Below, piece after piece: positions 35,001-43,298 of a DNA stretch of 64,000 bases. The stretch covers positions 654,001 to 718,000 of the forward strand of contig JADJLQ010000001.1 in the NCBI GenBank assembly GCA_016709995.1, written 5' to 3'. How positions within the stretch are numbered: the stretch's first letter is position 1; every line of letters starts with the position of its first letter. The notes under the pieces are model-generated. The model was not told the origin of the DNA. It saw nothing but the letters and a program-made list of their open reading frames with translations, and ran no database searches. Position numbers and translations under genes: made by a program. The stretch comes from Saprospiraceae bacterium. GTDB lineage: Bacteria; Bacteroidota; Bacteroidia; Chitinophagales; Saprospiraceae.

Positions 35001-36579
35001 CTTGAGCAAACAATTGTTTGAAATAATTGCCCAGATGCTGGGGTTTTTGCGAGAGTACGGCCAGTGGAGTATCTGTGCCCATAGAGCCCAATGGATCTCG
35101 ACCTTCAATGACCATTGGCTGTAATATGACACGAAGATCCTCCTTGGTGATACCGGCCCATTGTTGTCTCTCCAGCAACGTAGGACCCTCAGTAGAGACT
35201 AAAGTGATCTTGTTTGCCTGAGGAAAGTCGTTTATTTTTTTTCTCCGTCTAGCGATCCATTCTCCGTAGGGTTTATTCCCGGCTATTATTTTTTTGACTT
35301 CTTCGTCTCCAACGATTCGGTGTTGGTCCAGATCTGCGATAAGGATTTTGCCTGGCTGTAATCTTCCTTTGAGAAGAATTTTGGCCGGATCGATATCCAC
35401 CACACCAGCTTCCGAAGCTACTACGAGCTCATTATCATCTGTCACACAGTATCTGCTCGGTCTGAGTCCATTGCGGTCGAGGGTGGCACCTACTACGATC
35501 CCATCACTGAAACACATCGAAGCCGGACCATCCCATGGTTCCATGAGGTTTTGATTGTACGCGTAGAAATCCTTTTTAAATTGTGCCATATGCTCATCAT
35601 GTTCCCAGGCTTCAGGGATCATCATCATGAGCGAATGGGGTACAGATCTTCCACTTTGTACGAGATATTCCAATACATTGTCGAAGCTACCGCTATCAGA
35701 TAATCCGGTCCAGGGAATGGGCTTGAGCATGGAATTGTCCTCATTAGAAAAGATGTCGGATTCTAACTGACTTTCTTTTGCCTTCCACCAGTTTAAATTC
35801 CCCATGATGGTATTGATCTCTCCATTGTGTGCTATGTAGCGAAATGGCTGGGCCAATTTCCATTTAGGCACTGTATTGGTCGAAAAGCGACTATGGATGA
35901 CAGCTATGGCAGAAGTAAAATGTTCTTGACGAAGGTCTGTATAGTAGGATCTAAGTTGGTGGGTAGTTAGCTGACCCTTATAAATGACGGTTTTATAAGA
36001 AGAAGAAGCGATATAAAAGCTATCTTCTACCTGGGAGATAAATTTGTACACAGAGTGGATAATGTACTTTCTGAGGACATACAATTGTCTTTCCAATTCT
36101 TTCAGCTGTAGACTGGAATTAGGAGCAACGAAGATTTGAAAAATGCGTGGCTCTGTGGACAAGGCAGTGACACCAATACCCTGGCTGTTGACAGGAACTT
36201 CTCTTTTACCCAGGATAGTAAAATTAGATTGGGCTATCAACTCATCCATTTGCGTCATAGTTTTGTCAAATAAGGAAGTGTTTTTTGGAAAAAAACACAT
36301 CAATACTCCATACTCACCAAACTCCGGCAGCCTGAATCCATCCTTGGCGCACTCCTCTTTAAAAAAAGTATGAGGCGTTTGCACCAGGATACCGGCACCA
36401 TCACCAGTGTCTGGTTCGCAACCGCACGCACCCCGGTGCTCCATATTTTCGAGCATGGTCAATGCTTTTTCGACCACATGATGCAACTTGAACCCATTGA
36501 GGTTGGCATACAGACCTACCCCGCAAGAGTCTCTCTCAAGCTGTGGAAGGTAAAGTCCTTTTTGACCGCTTTTTTGCAT
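32080..36579 (-). CDS. gltB: GltB: glutamate synthase large subunit
   Basis: 1499 residues, full length. The N-terminal glutamine amidotransferase (Ntn) domain has its nucleophile at Cys19 (ERDSCGVGLYA), so a short propeptide must be removed. The central domain and the FMN-binding synthase domain follow (GGTGASPLTSIRHAGLPWELG). The 3Fe-4S cysteines are in CILMRKCHLNTCPVGIATQ, and the C-terminal beta-helix domain is rich in glycine repeats (GGRVIVLGAVGQNFAAGMSGG). It forms the GOGAT heterodimer with GltD. A 206-base AT-rich region separates it from the divergent gene at 36786. Confidence 0.97.
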   Translation of the reverse strand: MQKSGQKGLYLPQLERDSCGVGLYANLNGFKLHHVVEKALTMLENMEHRGACGCEPDTGDGAGILVQTPHTFFKEECAKDGFRLPEFGEYGVLMCFFPKNTSLFDKTMTQMDELIAQSNFTILGKREVPVNSQGIGVTALSTEPRIFQIFVAPNSSLQLKELERQLYVLRKYIIHSVYKFISQVEDSFYIASSSYKTVIYKGQLTTHQLRSYYTDLRQEHFTSAIAVIHSRFSTNTVPKWKLAQPFRYIAHNGEINTIMGNLNWWKAKESQLESDIFSNEDNSMLKPIPWTGLSDSGSFDNVLEYLVQSGRSVPHSLMMMIPEAWEHDEHMAQFKKDFYAYNQNLMEPWDGPASMCFSDGIVVGATLDRNGLRPSRYCVTDDNELVVASEAGVVDIDPAKILLKGRLQPGKILIADLDQHRIVGDEEVKKIIAGNKPYGEWIARRRKKINDFPQANKITLVSTEGPTLLERQQWAGITKEDLRVILQPMVIEGRDPLGSMGTDTPLAVLSQKPQHLGNYFKQLFAQVTNPPIDSLRERSVMAFTSRLGASGNILKANEDLAAFIYLEHPVLTHQDFAKVKEIESPDFKVGVLSTVYELSRPYSLESAINALCVSAAKLVKNGHNILILSDAKITYGKAAIPSLMATGAIHHYLIQSELRSKTSLVVEAADIWESHHFALLFGYGANAIHPYLAIESVWLKDGPELPADHLELEKKFIKGLEKSLLKIMAKNGISTLQSYQGAQIFEAVGIGEKVIEKCFKGTVSRISGLDFEGIQREIKERYLLQPKNSLRDAGIYQWKRDGEFHLFNPASIHYLQMSTQLDDYTIFKKYSKAIDEQDKQACTLRGLMHLKKGNPIDIDEVEPIESILKRFATGAMSFGSISYEAHTTLAIAMNRIGARSNSGEGGEDSMRYERQPNGDYLRSAIKQVASGRFGVTSYYLSEAEELQIKMAQGAKPGEGGELPGYKVNDWIGRVRHSTPGVGLISPPPHHDIYSIEDLAQLIFDLKNANRDARISVKLVSKAGVGIIASGVAKAHADVILISGHDGGTGASPLTSIRHAGLPWELGLAESHQTLLKNKLRDRVILQCDGQLRTGKDLAIATLLGAEEWGIATAALVVEGCILMRKCHLNTCPVGIATQDPELRQKFHGKPEHVISFFYFIAQELREIMASLGFKTINEMVGHSEMLEWKANQTWKTQYLDLSPILYQQPVAPGVGTFKSVIQDHGIDDILDRTLIEHAASALDHKQHITGIFNIRNTDRATGTMLSYEISKRWKSEGLPPGTIRYRFRGSAGQSFAAFGAKGLHFILEGESNDYFGKGLSGATLVVSPDRKNTFDPSKNILVGNVALYGATSGEVYIKGMAGERFAVRNSGASAVVEGVGDHGCEYMTGGRVIVLGAVGQNFAAGMSGGIAYVRSTWDDIESKCNKEMVEIENPSEEDFEEIRILLRNHFHYTSSRTALDVLENWDILKHDFVKIMPTDYKRVLLEKKKMDQNLITTKS

Positions 36580-36785
36580 TAAAAAATTATTTGTGTGAAT
36601 GTATTAATATTGTGATGAATAAAGAATTGTTCCAACAACGATGAAAATTACTCATTATGGGGTTGAAAAGATACAACCATTGATTGGGAATGAGCCTTTA
36701 AATAATAAGAAAAATTTGTGTTAGACAAAAAATAATAATAAATATAAATCTTTGTATATCAGTAACTTAATAGGAAATAATTGTT

Positions 36786-38330
36786 ATGCCAATCGCAAAA
36801 TCTGACCACCTGCTCGAGCTCATTCATTCACTCACCAAAGCTGAAAAGAGACATTTTAAACTTTTTAGCAGTAGACTCCAGCGACAGGAGGGTACTCAAT
36901 TTATCAAGCTTTTTGATATTCTTGAAAAATCTAAAGATATCGATGATGATGCTATTCGTAAAAAATTAGGCAATATAGCCGGTGTAAAATATGCCAATCT
37001 CAAACGCAATTTGTATAGTAATTTACTCACAAGTCTTCGTCTGATCCACTCCACAAAAAAAGCAGATTTGGAGATCAGAGAGCAAATCGATTATGCCAGA
37101 ATATTATATGGAAAGGGTCTATACCTCCAGAGTCTCAGATTGTTTGAAAGAATAAAAAGTGTAGCTCAAAATCACGACCAAAATCTGCTATTATTGGAGA
37201 TTGTTGAATATGAGAAACTCATCGAGTCCAGGCATATCACCCGTGCACACAAGGATCGGTCCAAACAATTACTTACTGAGTCTATTAGCCTGGCTGAATA
37301 TATCTCTACTTCAACCGAATTGTCCAATCTCAAGCTCATGATGCATGGCAAATATGTTCAGATGGGGCATATCGCCAATGCAAAAGATGAAAAGATCATA
37401 CAGCAGTTTTTTAAATCTAATGTACCCAAGATCAACGAAGCCAATCTCAACACCTTAGATTTGATTTGTTTTCACCAGTGTCTGGTATATTATTATTTTA
37501 TTTTACTCGACTTCCAGACAGCTATGGAGCATGCTATCAAATGGAAGGAGTTGTGTGAGAGTAAGCCTTATGTAATCGAACGTGATCCGGACTCTTATAT
37601 GCATGCCATTCACTATGTTTTGACTTGCAGTTACAACCTGAAGCTGTATGGAGTATTTAATAAGACCTTGAATAGTTTTGAAAAGTTTAGAGCTAATAAT
37701 TATCAGCGATTTAATGAAAATTCTAAAATACTTTCCTTTGTATATGTCCATACTTCTAGGTTCCACAAGTACTTTATGGAAGGCAAATTTGTCGAAGGGT
37801 TGGAGATCATACCCAAGACTTTAAGAAGGTTAGACAAATATGCTGACAAACTGGATGATCATAGAATCCTGGTAGTGTATTTTAAAATAGCCTGGATGTA
37901 TATTGGTGCAGGGGATCCGAGGACTGCAAGCAATTATCTGGATAAAATCATTGATTTTAAATCTATTCCTTTGCGGGAGGATCTGCAGGGGTATGCACGG
38001 CTGCTCAATTTAATTGCTCATTTTGAAATGGGGAATAAAGGATTATTATCTTATTTGGTCAGATCCAGCAATTATTTTCTCAAGAAAAGTCATGATCTAA
38101 ATAAAGTACAAAAAGCAATTCTTCATTTTTTTAATCGATTAGTCAATGCAGATAGTTTTAAAGAAAAAGAATTATTTGCAGCTTTTTTGCCCGAACTTTT
38201 AGCATTGAGTGATGACCATTATGAACAACAGGCATTTATATATCTGGATATCATCAGTTGGGTGACTAGTAAAATTGAAAATCAATCACTGTCACAAGTA
38301 ATCTCCCGGGCCTATCAATCCTCAAAATAA
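36786..38330 (+). CDS. Helical-repeat (TPR-like) protein, unknown function
   Basis: 514 residues, soluble, with no signal peptide. The sequence is almost entirely predicted alpha-helix, with paired helices of about 34-40 residues suggestive of a TPR-like solenoid, but without a clear TPR consensus. It opens with a conserved-looking HSLTKAEKRHFKLFSSR, a pattern I associate with uncharacterised Bacteroidota proteins. No catalytic motif is visible. It stands 23 bases before the amino-acid permease gene and may share its transcript. A scaffold or regulatory role would be a guess. Confidence 0.65.
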   Translation: MPIAKSDHLLELIHSLTKAEKRHFKLFSSRLQRQEGTQFIKLFDILEKSKDIDDDAIRKKLGNIAGVKYANLKRNLYSNLLTSLRLIHSTKKADLEIREQIDYARILYGKGLYLQSLRLFERIKSVAQNHDQNLLLLEIVEYEKLIESRHITRAHKDRSKQLLTESISLAEYISTSTELSNLKLMMHGKYVQMGHIANAKDEKIIQQFFKSNVPKINEANLNTLDLICFHQCLVYYYFILLDFQTAMEHAIKWKELCESKPYVIERDPDSYMHAIHYVLTCSYNLKLYGVFNKTLNSFEKFRANNYQRFNENSKILSFVYVHTSRFHKYFMEGKFVEGLEIIPKTLRRLDKYADKLDDHRILVVYFKIAWMYIGAGDPRTASNYLDKIIDFKSIPLREDLQGYARLLNLIAHFEMGNKGLLSYLVRSSNYFLKKSHDLNKVQKAILHFFNRLVNADSFKEKELFAAFLPELLALSDDHYEQQAFIYLDIISWVTSKIENQSLSQVISRAYQSSK

Positions 38331-38353
38331 ACTTTATATAATTAATTGAATAT

Positions 38354-39766
38354 ATGGAAAATCAAAAGGCGACGCTTCATAGGTCATTGGGTTTACTATC
38401 CTGTGTAGTCCTGGTGATCAGTGCGATTATAGGGTCAGGGGTGTTTAAAAAAGTTGCCCCTATGTCCGAATCGTTGCAGATGCCGGGATACGTATTGTTA
38501 GCATGGCTTCTGGCAGGTATGATTAGTTTGTTTGGTGCACTAAGCAATGCAGAGATCGCCGGTATGTTTGCAGACAGTGGTGGAGAATATGCTTATTTCA
38601 AAAAGATATACAATCCTTTTTTTGCATTTCTGTATGGTTGGGGGTGTTTTGCCGCAATCCGATCAGCCTCCATTGCCTCTATTGCTTACGTTTTTGCAGA
38701 ATCACTAAATCATTTAATAAAGTTTCCAGCTATTGGTGACAGCGATTTTACCTTATTGGGCATTCTACATCCTTTGGATAACCTTACAGTCAAGTTGATA
38801 GCCGCTGCATTATTGATTGGACTCACTTTCATCAATTTTAAGGGGTTAAAACTTGGTGAAAATGTGTCGCGCGGACTCACTTTTACGCTGGTAGCATGCA
38901 TGTTGTTTTTGATCATCGCAGGTATCATCAGCGCTCAGGGGTCTTGGTCGCATATCACTACGCCAGCGGCCAGCTTTGTGCCTCGATCATTTTTTTCTGG
39001 TGGATTCCTGGCATTATTATTTACTGCGATGCTAGGAGCATTTTGGGCTTATGAGGGCTGGAATAATGTTGGTTACCTGGGTGGTGAGATTAAAAATCCT
39101 CAACGTAATATTCCCCTTTCATTGTTGATTGGTACTTTGATCGTGATATCGATATACCTTTTGATCAATTTTGTATATCATTATATTTCGCCAATTGACG
39201 ATATAATCGCCAGGCAAAAAACAGGTTCCGGTATAGCTGCGGTTGATATCGTAGAGATTTATTTGGGTAGAGCGGGTGCTTTGTTTGTGTCCTGTTTAAT
39301 CTTAGTCACCACGTTTAATGCTACCAATGCTACTATACTGATGGCTTCGAGGATTTATTATGCAATGGCACGTGATGGATATTTTTTTAAGAAAGCCGGA
39401 TATGTGCATCCAAAACATAAGACACCATCCTATTCGCTTTGGATCCAATGTCTTTGGTCAGTTATATTATTGTTTTCCGGGAGTTTTGATCAACTCACTG
39501 ATATGTTGATTTTTGCTTCTTTTTTATTTTATGGTGCGACGGCATTTGGTGTTTTTGTAATGCGTAAAAAGGATCCAACGAGAGAAAGGCCATATAAAGT
39601 GGTAGGTTATCCTTTTGTGCCGGCCATCTTTGTTTTATTTTGTCTGGCACTATTTATTTACACACCATCACAAAGACCCATGGAGGCATTGACAGGTATC
39701 TTGTTGATTTTAACCGGTGTGCCATTTTATTTTTGGTGGAAGAAAAAACATGTTACTCTTCAATAA
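38354..39766 (+). CDS. APC-family amino-acid permease
   Basis: 470 residues with about twelve hydrophobic helices. Helix 1 carries the APC substrate-binding break (VLVISAIIGSGVFKKVAPM), helix 6 reads FWAYEGWNNVGYLGGEIKNP, and the loop after helix 8 reads ATILMASRIYYAMARDGYFF. These are typical of the L-amino-acid transporter (LAT-like) branch of the APC superfamily in the inner membrane. Substrate not determinable. It is followed 9 bases later by proC, so an amino-acid link such as proline or glutamate is possible but unproven. Confidence 0.88.
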   Translation: MENQKATLHRSLGLLSCVVLVISAIIGSGVFKKVAPMSESLQMPGYVLLAWLLAGMISLFGALSNAEIAGMFADSGGEYAYFKKIYNPFFAFLYGWGCFAAIRSASIASIAYVFAESLNHLIKFPAIGDSDFTLLGILHPLDNLTVKLIAAALLIGLTFINFKGLKLGENVSRGLTFTLVACMLFLIIAGIISAQGSWSHITTPAASFVPRSFFSGGFLALLFTAMLGAFWAYEGWNNVGYLGGEIKNPQRNIPLSLLIGTLIVISIYLLINFVYHYISPIDDIIARQKTGSGIAAVDIVEIYLGRAGALFVSCLILVTTFNATNATILMASRIYYAMARDGYFFKKAGYVHPKHKTPSYSLWIQCLWSVILLFSGSFDQLTDMLIFASFLFYGATAFGVFVMRKKDPTRERPYKVVGYPFVPAIFVLFCLALFIYTPSQRPMEALTGILLILTGVPFYFWWKKKHVTLQ

Positions 39767-39775
39767 TTATTTAAG

Positions 39776-40570
39776 ATGAAAAAAATTGCAATTATAGGGG
39801 GTGGCAACCTGGGTACTGCTATCGCTGAAGGGTTATTAGCAAGTACCTTTGTTCAGCCTAAGGACCTCATCGTCACAAGACGGAATCCGAATGTGCTGAC
39901 AGAACTGAGTGATCGTGGCGTCACGATTATGGATGACAATAAAAAAGCGATCAAGTCTTCGGAAATCATCATACTTGCTGTAAAACCATACCAGGTACCT
40001 GCTTTGCTAAAGAGCGTAGCTACTGCCTTTTCGCCTACCAAACATTTGCTCATTTCAGTAGTCACAGGGGTAGACACTGCATCTATTTTGGCGGCATTAA
40101 AGAAAAAAGTATCGATCATTCGTGCGATGCCCAATACAGCTATTGCTATCAGAGAAAGCATGACCTGTATCAGTGGGCAAGGTGCTACCAAAGATCAAAT
40201 GAATTATACCCAAAGCTTATTTGAAAAATTGGGGAAAGTAGCCATCATTGATGAAACACTGATGGAAGCCGCTACTGCCCTGGGTGCTTGTGGAACGGCC
40301 TACGCTATGCGTTATATCCGAGCCAATATTCAAGCAGGCATCGAAATCGGATTTAATTCTGAGGTGGCCAGCCTGATTGCCGCTCAAACCGTGAAGGGTG
40401 CCGCAGAGCTTTTACTTACCCGAGATACTCATCCTGAATCCGAAATAGACAAAGTCACCACTCCAAAGGGATGTACCATAGCAGGTCTTAACGAAATGGA
40501 GCACCAGGGATTTAGTTCTTCATTGATTAGAGGCGTAGTGACAAGTTATAGGATGATAGCTAAAGATTGA
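39776..40570 (+). CDS. proC: ProC: pyrroline-5-carboxylate reductase
   Basis: 264 residues. It catalyses the last step of proline synthesis, reducing pyrroline-5-carboxylate with NAD(P)H. The Rossmann loop GGGNLGTAIAEGLL is at the N-terminus, IIRAMPNTAI is in the middle, and the C-terminal signature reads KVTTPKGCTIAGLNEMEHQGF. In the usual PGG-T motif the central glycine is Lys here (TPKGCT), a variant seen in some family members. It lies 9 bases after the permease gene. Confidence 0.93.
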   Translation: MKKIAIIGGGNLGTAIAEGLLASTFVQPKDLIVTRRNPNVLTELSDRGVTIMDDNKKAIKSSEIIILAVKPYQVPALLKSVATAFSPTKHLLISVVTGVDTASILAALKKKVSIIRAMPNTAIAIRESMTCISGQGATKDQMNYTQSLFEKLGKVAIIDETLMEAATALGACGTAYAMRYIRANIQAGIEIGFNSEVASLIAAQTVKGAAELLLTRDTHPESEIDKVTTPKGCTIAGLNEMEHQGFSSSLIRGVVTSYRMIAKD

Positions 40571-40646
40571 GCCTGAAGTAGATGCTTGCAAATGTCTTCA
40601 CCTGATTAGATTTATTCTTGCAAGATTAAAAAAAAAGATAAAGACT

Positions 40647-42128
40647 ATGAATAAGCTATTTGATGGTCTCCCGACTGTTGCGTTCAACACTGCTGTCATA
40701 AGTCACGGTCATAATTATAATTACGCTTTTGTCTTTGGTTCTGCTGAAGGTTTAGCAAGGACTTTATTGGGTGAATTGGACGACTTATTAGAAGCAAGGG
40801 TAGCCTTTATGGTAGATCCAGGGCTCGATTATGTTGCTTCCCTTGTTGGGATATGGATGGCAGGAGGCGTAGCTGTTCCTTTATGTCTGTCGCATCCGGC
40901 ACCTTCATTGCAGTATGTCTTAGAAGATACTGCTGCTTCCATCATATTGGTTTCGCCAACTTATCTATCGATTATACAAAGTATATACCTACATTCTGAA
41001 GTAAGGATAATTTGCCTGGATGGCAATTTATCTTCAGAAATTAAAACCTTGCCACATATCACGCCGGACCGAATGGCGATGATCCTTTATACCAGTGGTA
41101 CCACCAACAAACCCAAAGGCGTGGTCACCACGCATCAAAATATTGAGTCACAAGTGCTCACTTTAATACAAGCCTGGCACTGGACAGCTAAGGATCATAT
41201 ACTCTGCATACTGCCACTGCATCATGTGCATGGCATCATCAATGTGGTGTGTTGTGCTCTTTGGTGTGGGGCGACTGTGGAGTTTTTGCATCCATTTGAT
41301 GCAAAGGAAGTTTTTCGAAAATTTATGGAAGGTCATATCAATGTATTTATGGCAGTGCCTACTATATATTTTAAGTTGATTACTGCTTTCGAAGAATACA
41401 GTTTGAATGTAAGAAATGCCTTGACAAATATCATGAGCCAATTCAGATTGATGGTGTCGGGTTCTGCCGCATTACCTATCAGTGTTTTAGAAAAATGGCA
41501 GATCATCAGTGGTCACACCTTATTGGAAAGGTATGGGATGACAGAGATAGGCATGGCTATAAGCAATCCCTATGAAGGGGTCAGGAAGGCCGGACATATT
41601 GGCTTACCCTTGACGGGAGTTGAAGTTAGGATAGTAGACGAAGTCGGTCAGGTAGTCGAAGAAGAATCCATTGGAGAAATCCAGGTAAGAGGCAAAAATG
41701 TGTTCCTTCAATATTGGAACAAGCCTGAGGAAACAAAGAAAAGTTTTACAGATGATGGTTGGTTTAGAACAGGGGATGTCGCAATGCTAACCGCTGGATA
41801 TTATAAGATCTTGGGTCGAAATTCAATCGATATCATTAAATCAGGAGGTTATAAAATCTCAGCGCTGGAGATCGAAGAAACATTGAGGTTGCATGACTCC
41901 ATTGTAGATTGTGCAGTAGTGGGTCTTGATGATGAAGAATGGGGTGAAACGGTTGCTGCAGCAGTGATTCCCAAGGTCTCTGATGGATTTAATATTGAAG
42001 TTTTGGACGCATGGATGCGTACACAAATACCAGCTTATCGTATTCCAAGAAAATATTTAATAGTAGATTCGTTACCCAGAAATGCAATGGGCAAGGTCAT
42101 CAAAATGGATGTAAAAAAAATGTTTTAA
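40647..42128 (+). CDS. matB: Acyl-CoA synthetase, probable malonyl-CoA synthetase (MatB-like)
   Basis: 493 residues. ANL-family adenylate-forming enzyme: P-loop YTSGTTNKPKGVV from residue 148, the LERYGMTEIGMA motif, GWFRTGDVA, the hinge region GRNSIDIIKSGGYKISALEIEE and the C-terminal catalytic lysine in PRNAMGKVIK. The hinge wording DIIKSGGYKISALEIE is characteristic of MatB/ACSF3 malonyl-CoA synthetases. The two genes directly after it encode the MadL and MadM malonate transporter subunits, so malonate plus CoA plus ATP to malonyl-CoA is the best-supported reaction. Upstream, 76 bases separate it from proC, with a near-consensus -7 element TATTCTTG. Confidence 0.85.
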   Translation: MNKLFDGLPTVAFNTAVISHGHNYNYAFVFGSAEGLARTLLGELDDLLEARVAFMVDPGLDYVASLVGIWMAGGVAVPLCLSHPAPSLQYVLEDTAASIILVSPTYLSIIQSIYLHSEVRIICLDGNLSSEIKTLPHITPDRMAMILYTSGTTNKPKGVVTTHQNIESQVLTLIQAWHWTAKDHILCILPLHHVHGIINVVCCALWCGATVEFLHPFDAKEVFRKFMEGHINVFMAVPTIYFKLITAFEEYSLNVRNALTNIMSQFRLMVSGSAALPISVLEKWQIISGHTLLERYGMTEIGMAISNPYEGVRKAGHIGLPLTGVEVRIVDEVGQVVEEESIGEIQVRGKNVFLQYWNKPEETKKSFTDDGWFRTGDVAMLTAGYYKILGRNSIDIIKSGGYKISALEIEETLRLHDSIVDCAVVGLDDEEWGETVAAAVIPKVSDGFNIEVLDAWMRTQIPAYRIPRKYLIVDSLPRNAMGKVIKMDVKKMF

Positions 42129-42129
42129 C

Positions 42130-42480
42130 ATGGTGATATATGGAGTAGCCATCCTGGCAGGAAGTTTTATGCTGGGTCAGATGATAGGAGAAATGTTAGG
42201 AAGTTGGTTGGGTATAGACGCCAATGTCGGCGGGGTTGGATTCGCCATGCTCATACTGATCTTCGTGCATCACTGGATGCGTCAGCGACAATTATTCTCG
42301 ATTGAGATGGAGCGCGGTATATTGTTTTTGAGCAATATGTATATTCCTGTGATTGTGGCCATGGCTTCTATTCAGAATGTGGCATCTGCTTTATCCGGCG
42401 GTATGATAGCCATCCTGGCTGGTATCCTGCCTACGGCTGCTTGTTTCTTGCTCATTCCCCTCATATCCAAAATAAAATGA
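42130..42480 (+). CDS. madL: MadL: malonate transporter small subunit
   Basis: 116 residues with about four membrane helices (LAGSFMLGQMIGEMLGSWLGI, VGFAMLILIFVHHW, NMYIPVIVAMASIQNVASAL, GMIAILAGILPTAACFLLI). The sequence and size fit MadL, which with MadM forms a sodium-dependent malonate importer. It starts one base after the synthetase stop, and madM follows 10 bases later. The synthetase and madM next to it strengthen the assignment. Confidence 0.85.
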   Translation: MVIYGVAILAGSFMLGQMIGEMLGSWLGIDANVGGVGFAMLILIFVHHWMRQRQLFSIEMERGILFLSNMYIPVIVAMASIQNVASALSGGMIAILAGILPTAACFLLIPLISKIK

Positions 42481-42490
42481 AAGATTTGGT

Positions 42491-43246
42491 ATGATGGGCA
42501 CCTTGTTTTCAAAATACGGGTTTGTAGTGGCCATGCTTTGTGTAGGAGGACTCATCTATTTTTCTTATTGGGTGGCCAAAAAGTTTCTTCGTAATAAAAT
42601 TCCCGGATCTGCTATCGCCATCTTTATAGGTTTGATACTCGCCTATATTGGCGGTGTCTTCACGGGAGGCAAAAATGGCATTGCTGATGTTAAAATATTT
42701 TCAGGTTTTGCTTTACTTGGAGGGGCTATGTTCAGAGATTTTACGATCGTATCAACAGCAATGGGGGCGGATTTTGAAAAAATTAAAAAATCTGGTATTG
42801 CAGGTTTTATTTCATTGACCGTGGGATTGTCTGTTTCGTTCATCATTGGTTCTATCCTTGCTTATTTCCTGGGCTACCGTGATGCGATCAGTATGGCAAC
42901 TATTGGTGCCGGGGCCTGCACTTTTGTGATAGGGCCTGTGACCGGTGGTGCTTTGGGAGCCAACTCTGAAGTCATCACCATCAGCATTGCTGCCGGTGTA
43001 ATCAAAAGTATCCTGGTCACTATTGGTACACCATTGGTCGCTCGTATGATTGGACTAAACAATCCTCATACCGCTATGATCTATGGGGGAATGATTGGTA
43101 CTACCAGTGGGGTAGCAGCAGGTCTGGCAGCAACTGATCCGGCTTTGGTGCCTTATGGTTCTATTACTGCTACTTTTTATACCGGGCTTGGATGCCTGTT
43201 ATGTCCTTCGGTGTATTATATTATACTTCAATATATCATAAGTTGA
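42491..43246 (+). CDS. madM: MadM: malonate transporter large subunit
   Basis: 251 residues with seven or eight hydrophobic helices and conserved glycine-rich loops (IPGSAIAIFIGLILAYIGGV, ATIGAGACTFVIGPVTGGALG, YGGMIGTTSGVAAGLAATDP), matching MadM. With MadL it imports malonate through the inner membrane. It ends the three-gene cassette and is followed after 52 bases by a convergent amino-acid permease gene. No malonate decarboxylase gene (mdc or mad catalytic subunits) is in the window, so imported malonate is probably used as malonyl-CoA. Confidence 0.88.
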   Translation: MMGTLFSKYGFVVAMLCVGGLIYFSYWVAKKFLRNKIPGSAIAIFIGLILAYIGGVFTGGKNGIADVKIFSGFALLGGAMFRDFTIVSTAMGADFEKIKKSGIAGFISLTVGLSVSFIIGSILAYFLGYRDAISMATIGAGACTFVIGPVTGGALGANSEVITISIAAGVIKSILVTIGTPLVARMIGLNNPHTAMIYGGMIGTTSGVAAGLAATDPALVPYGSITATFYTGLGCLLCPSVYYIILQYIIS

Positions 43247-43298
43247 GTAAACAGGACTAACCTTCCAAATGAAGTATGTTATAAAACCCAACTAAAGC

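Noticed and set aside
36641..36724. 27-residue reading frame between gltB and the helical-repeat gene
   Set aside because: No signal peptide, no recognised motif, in an AT-rich intergenic region; indistinguishable from chance.
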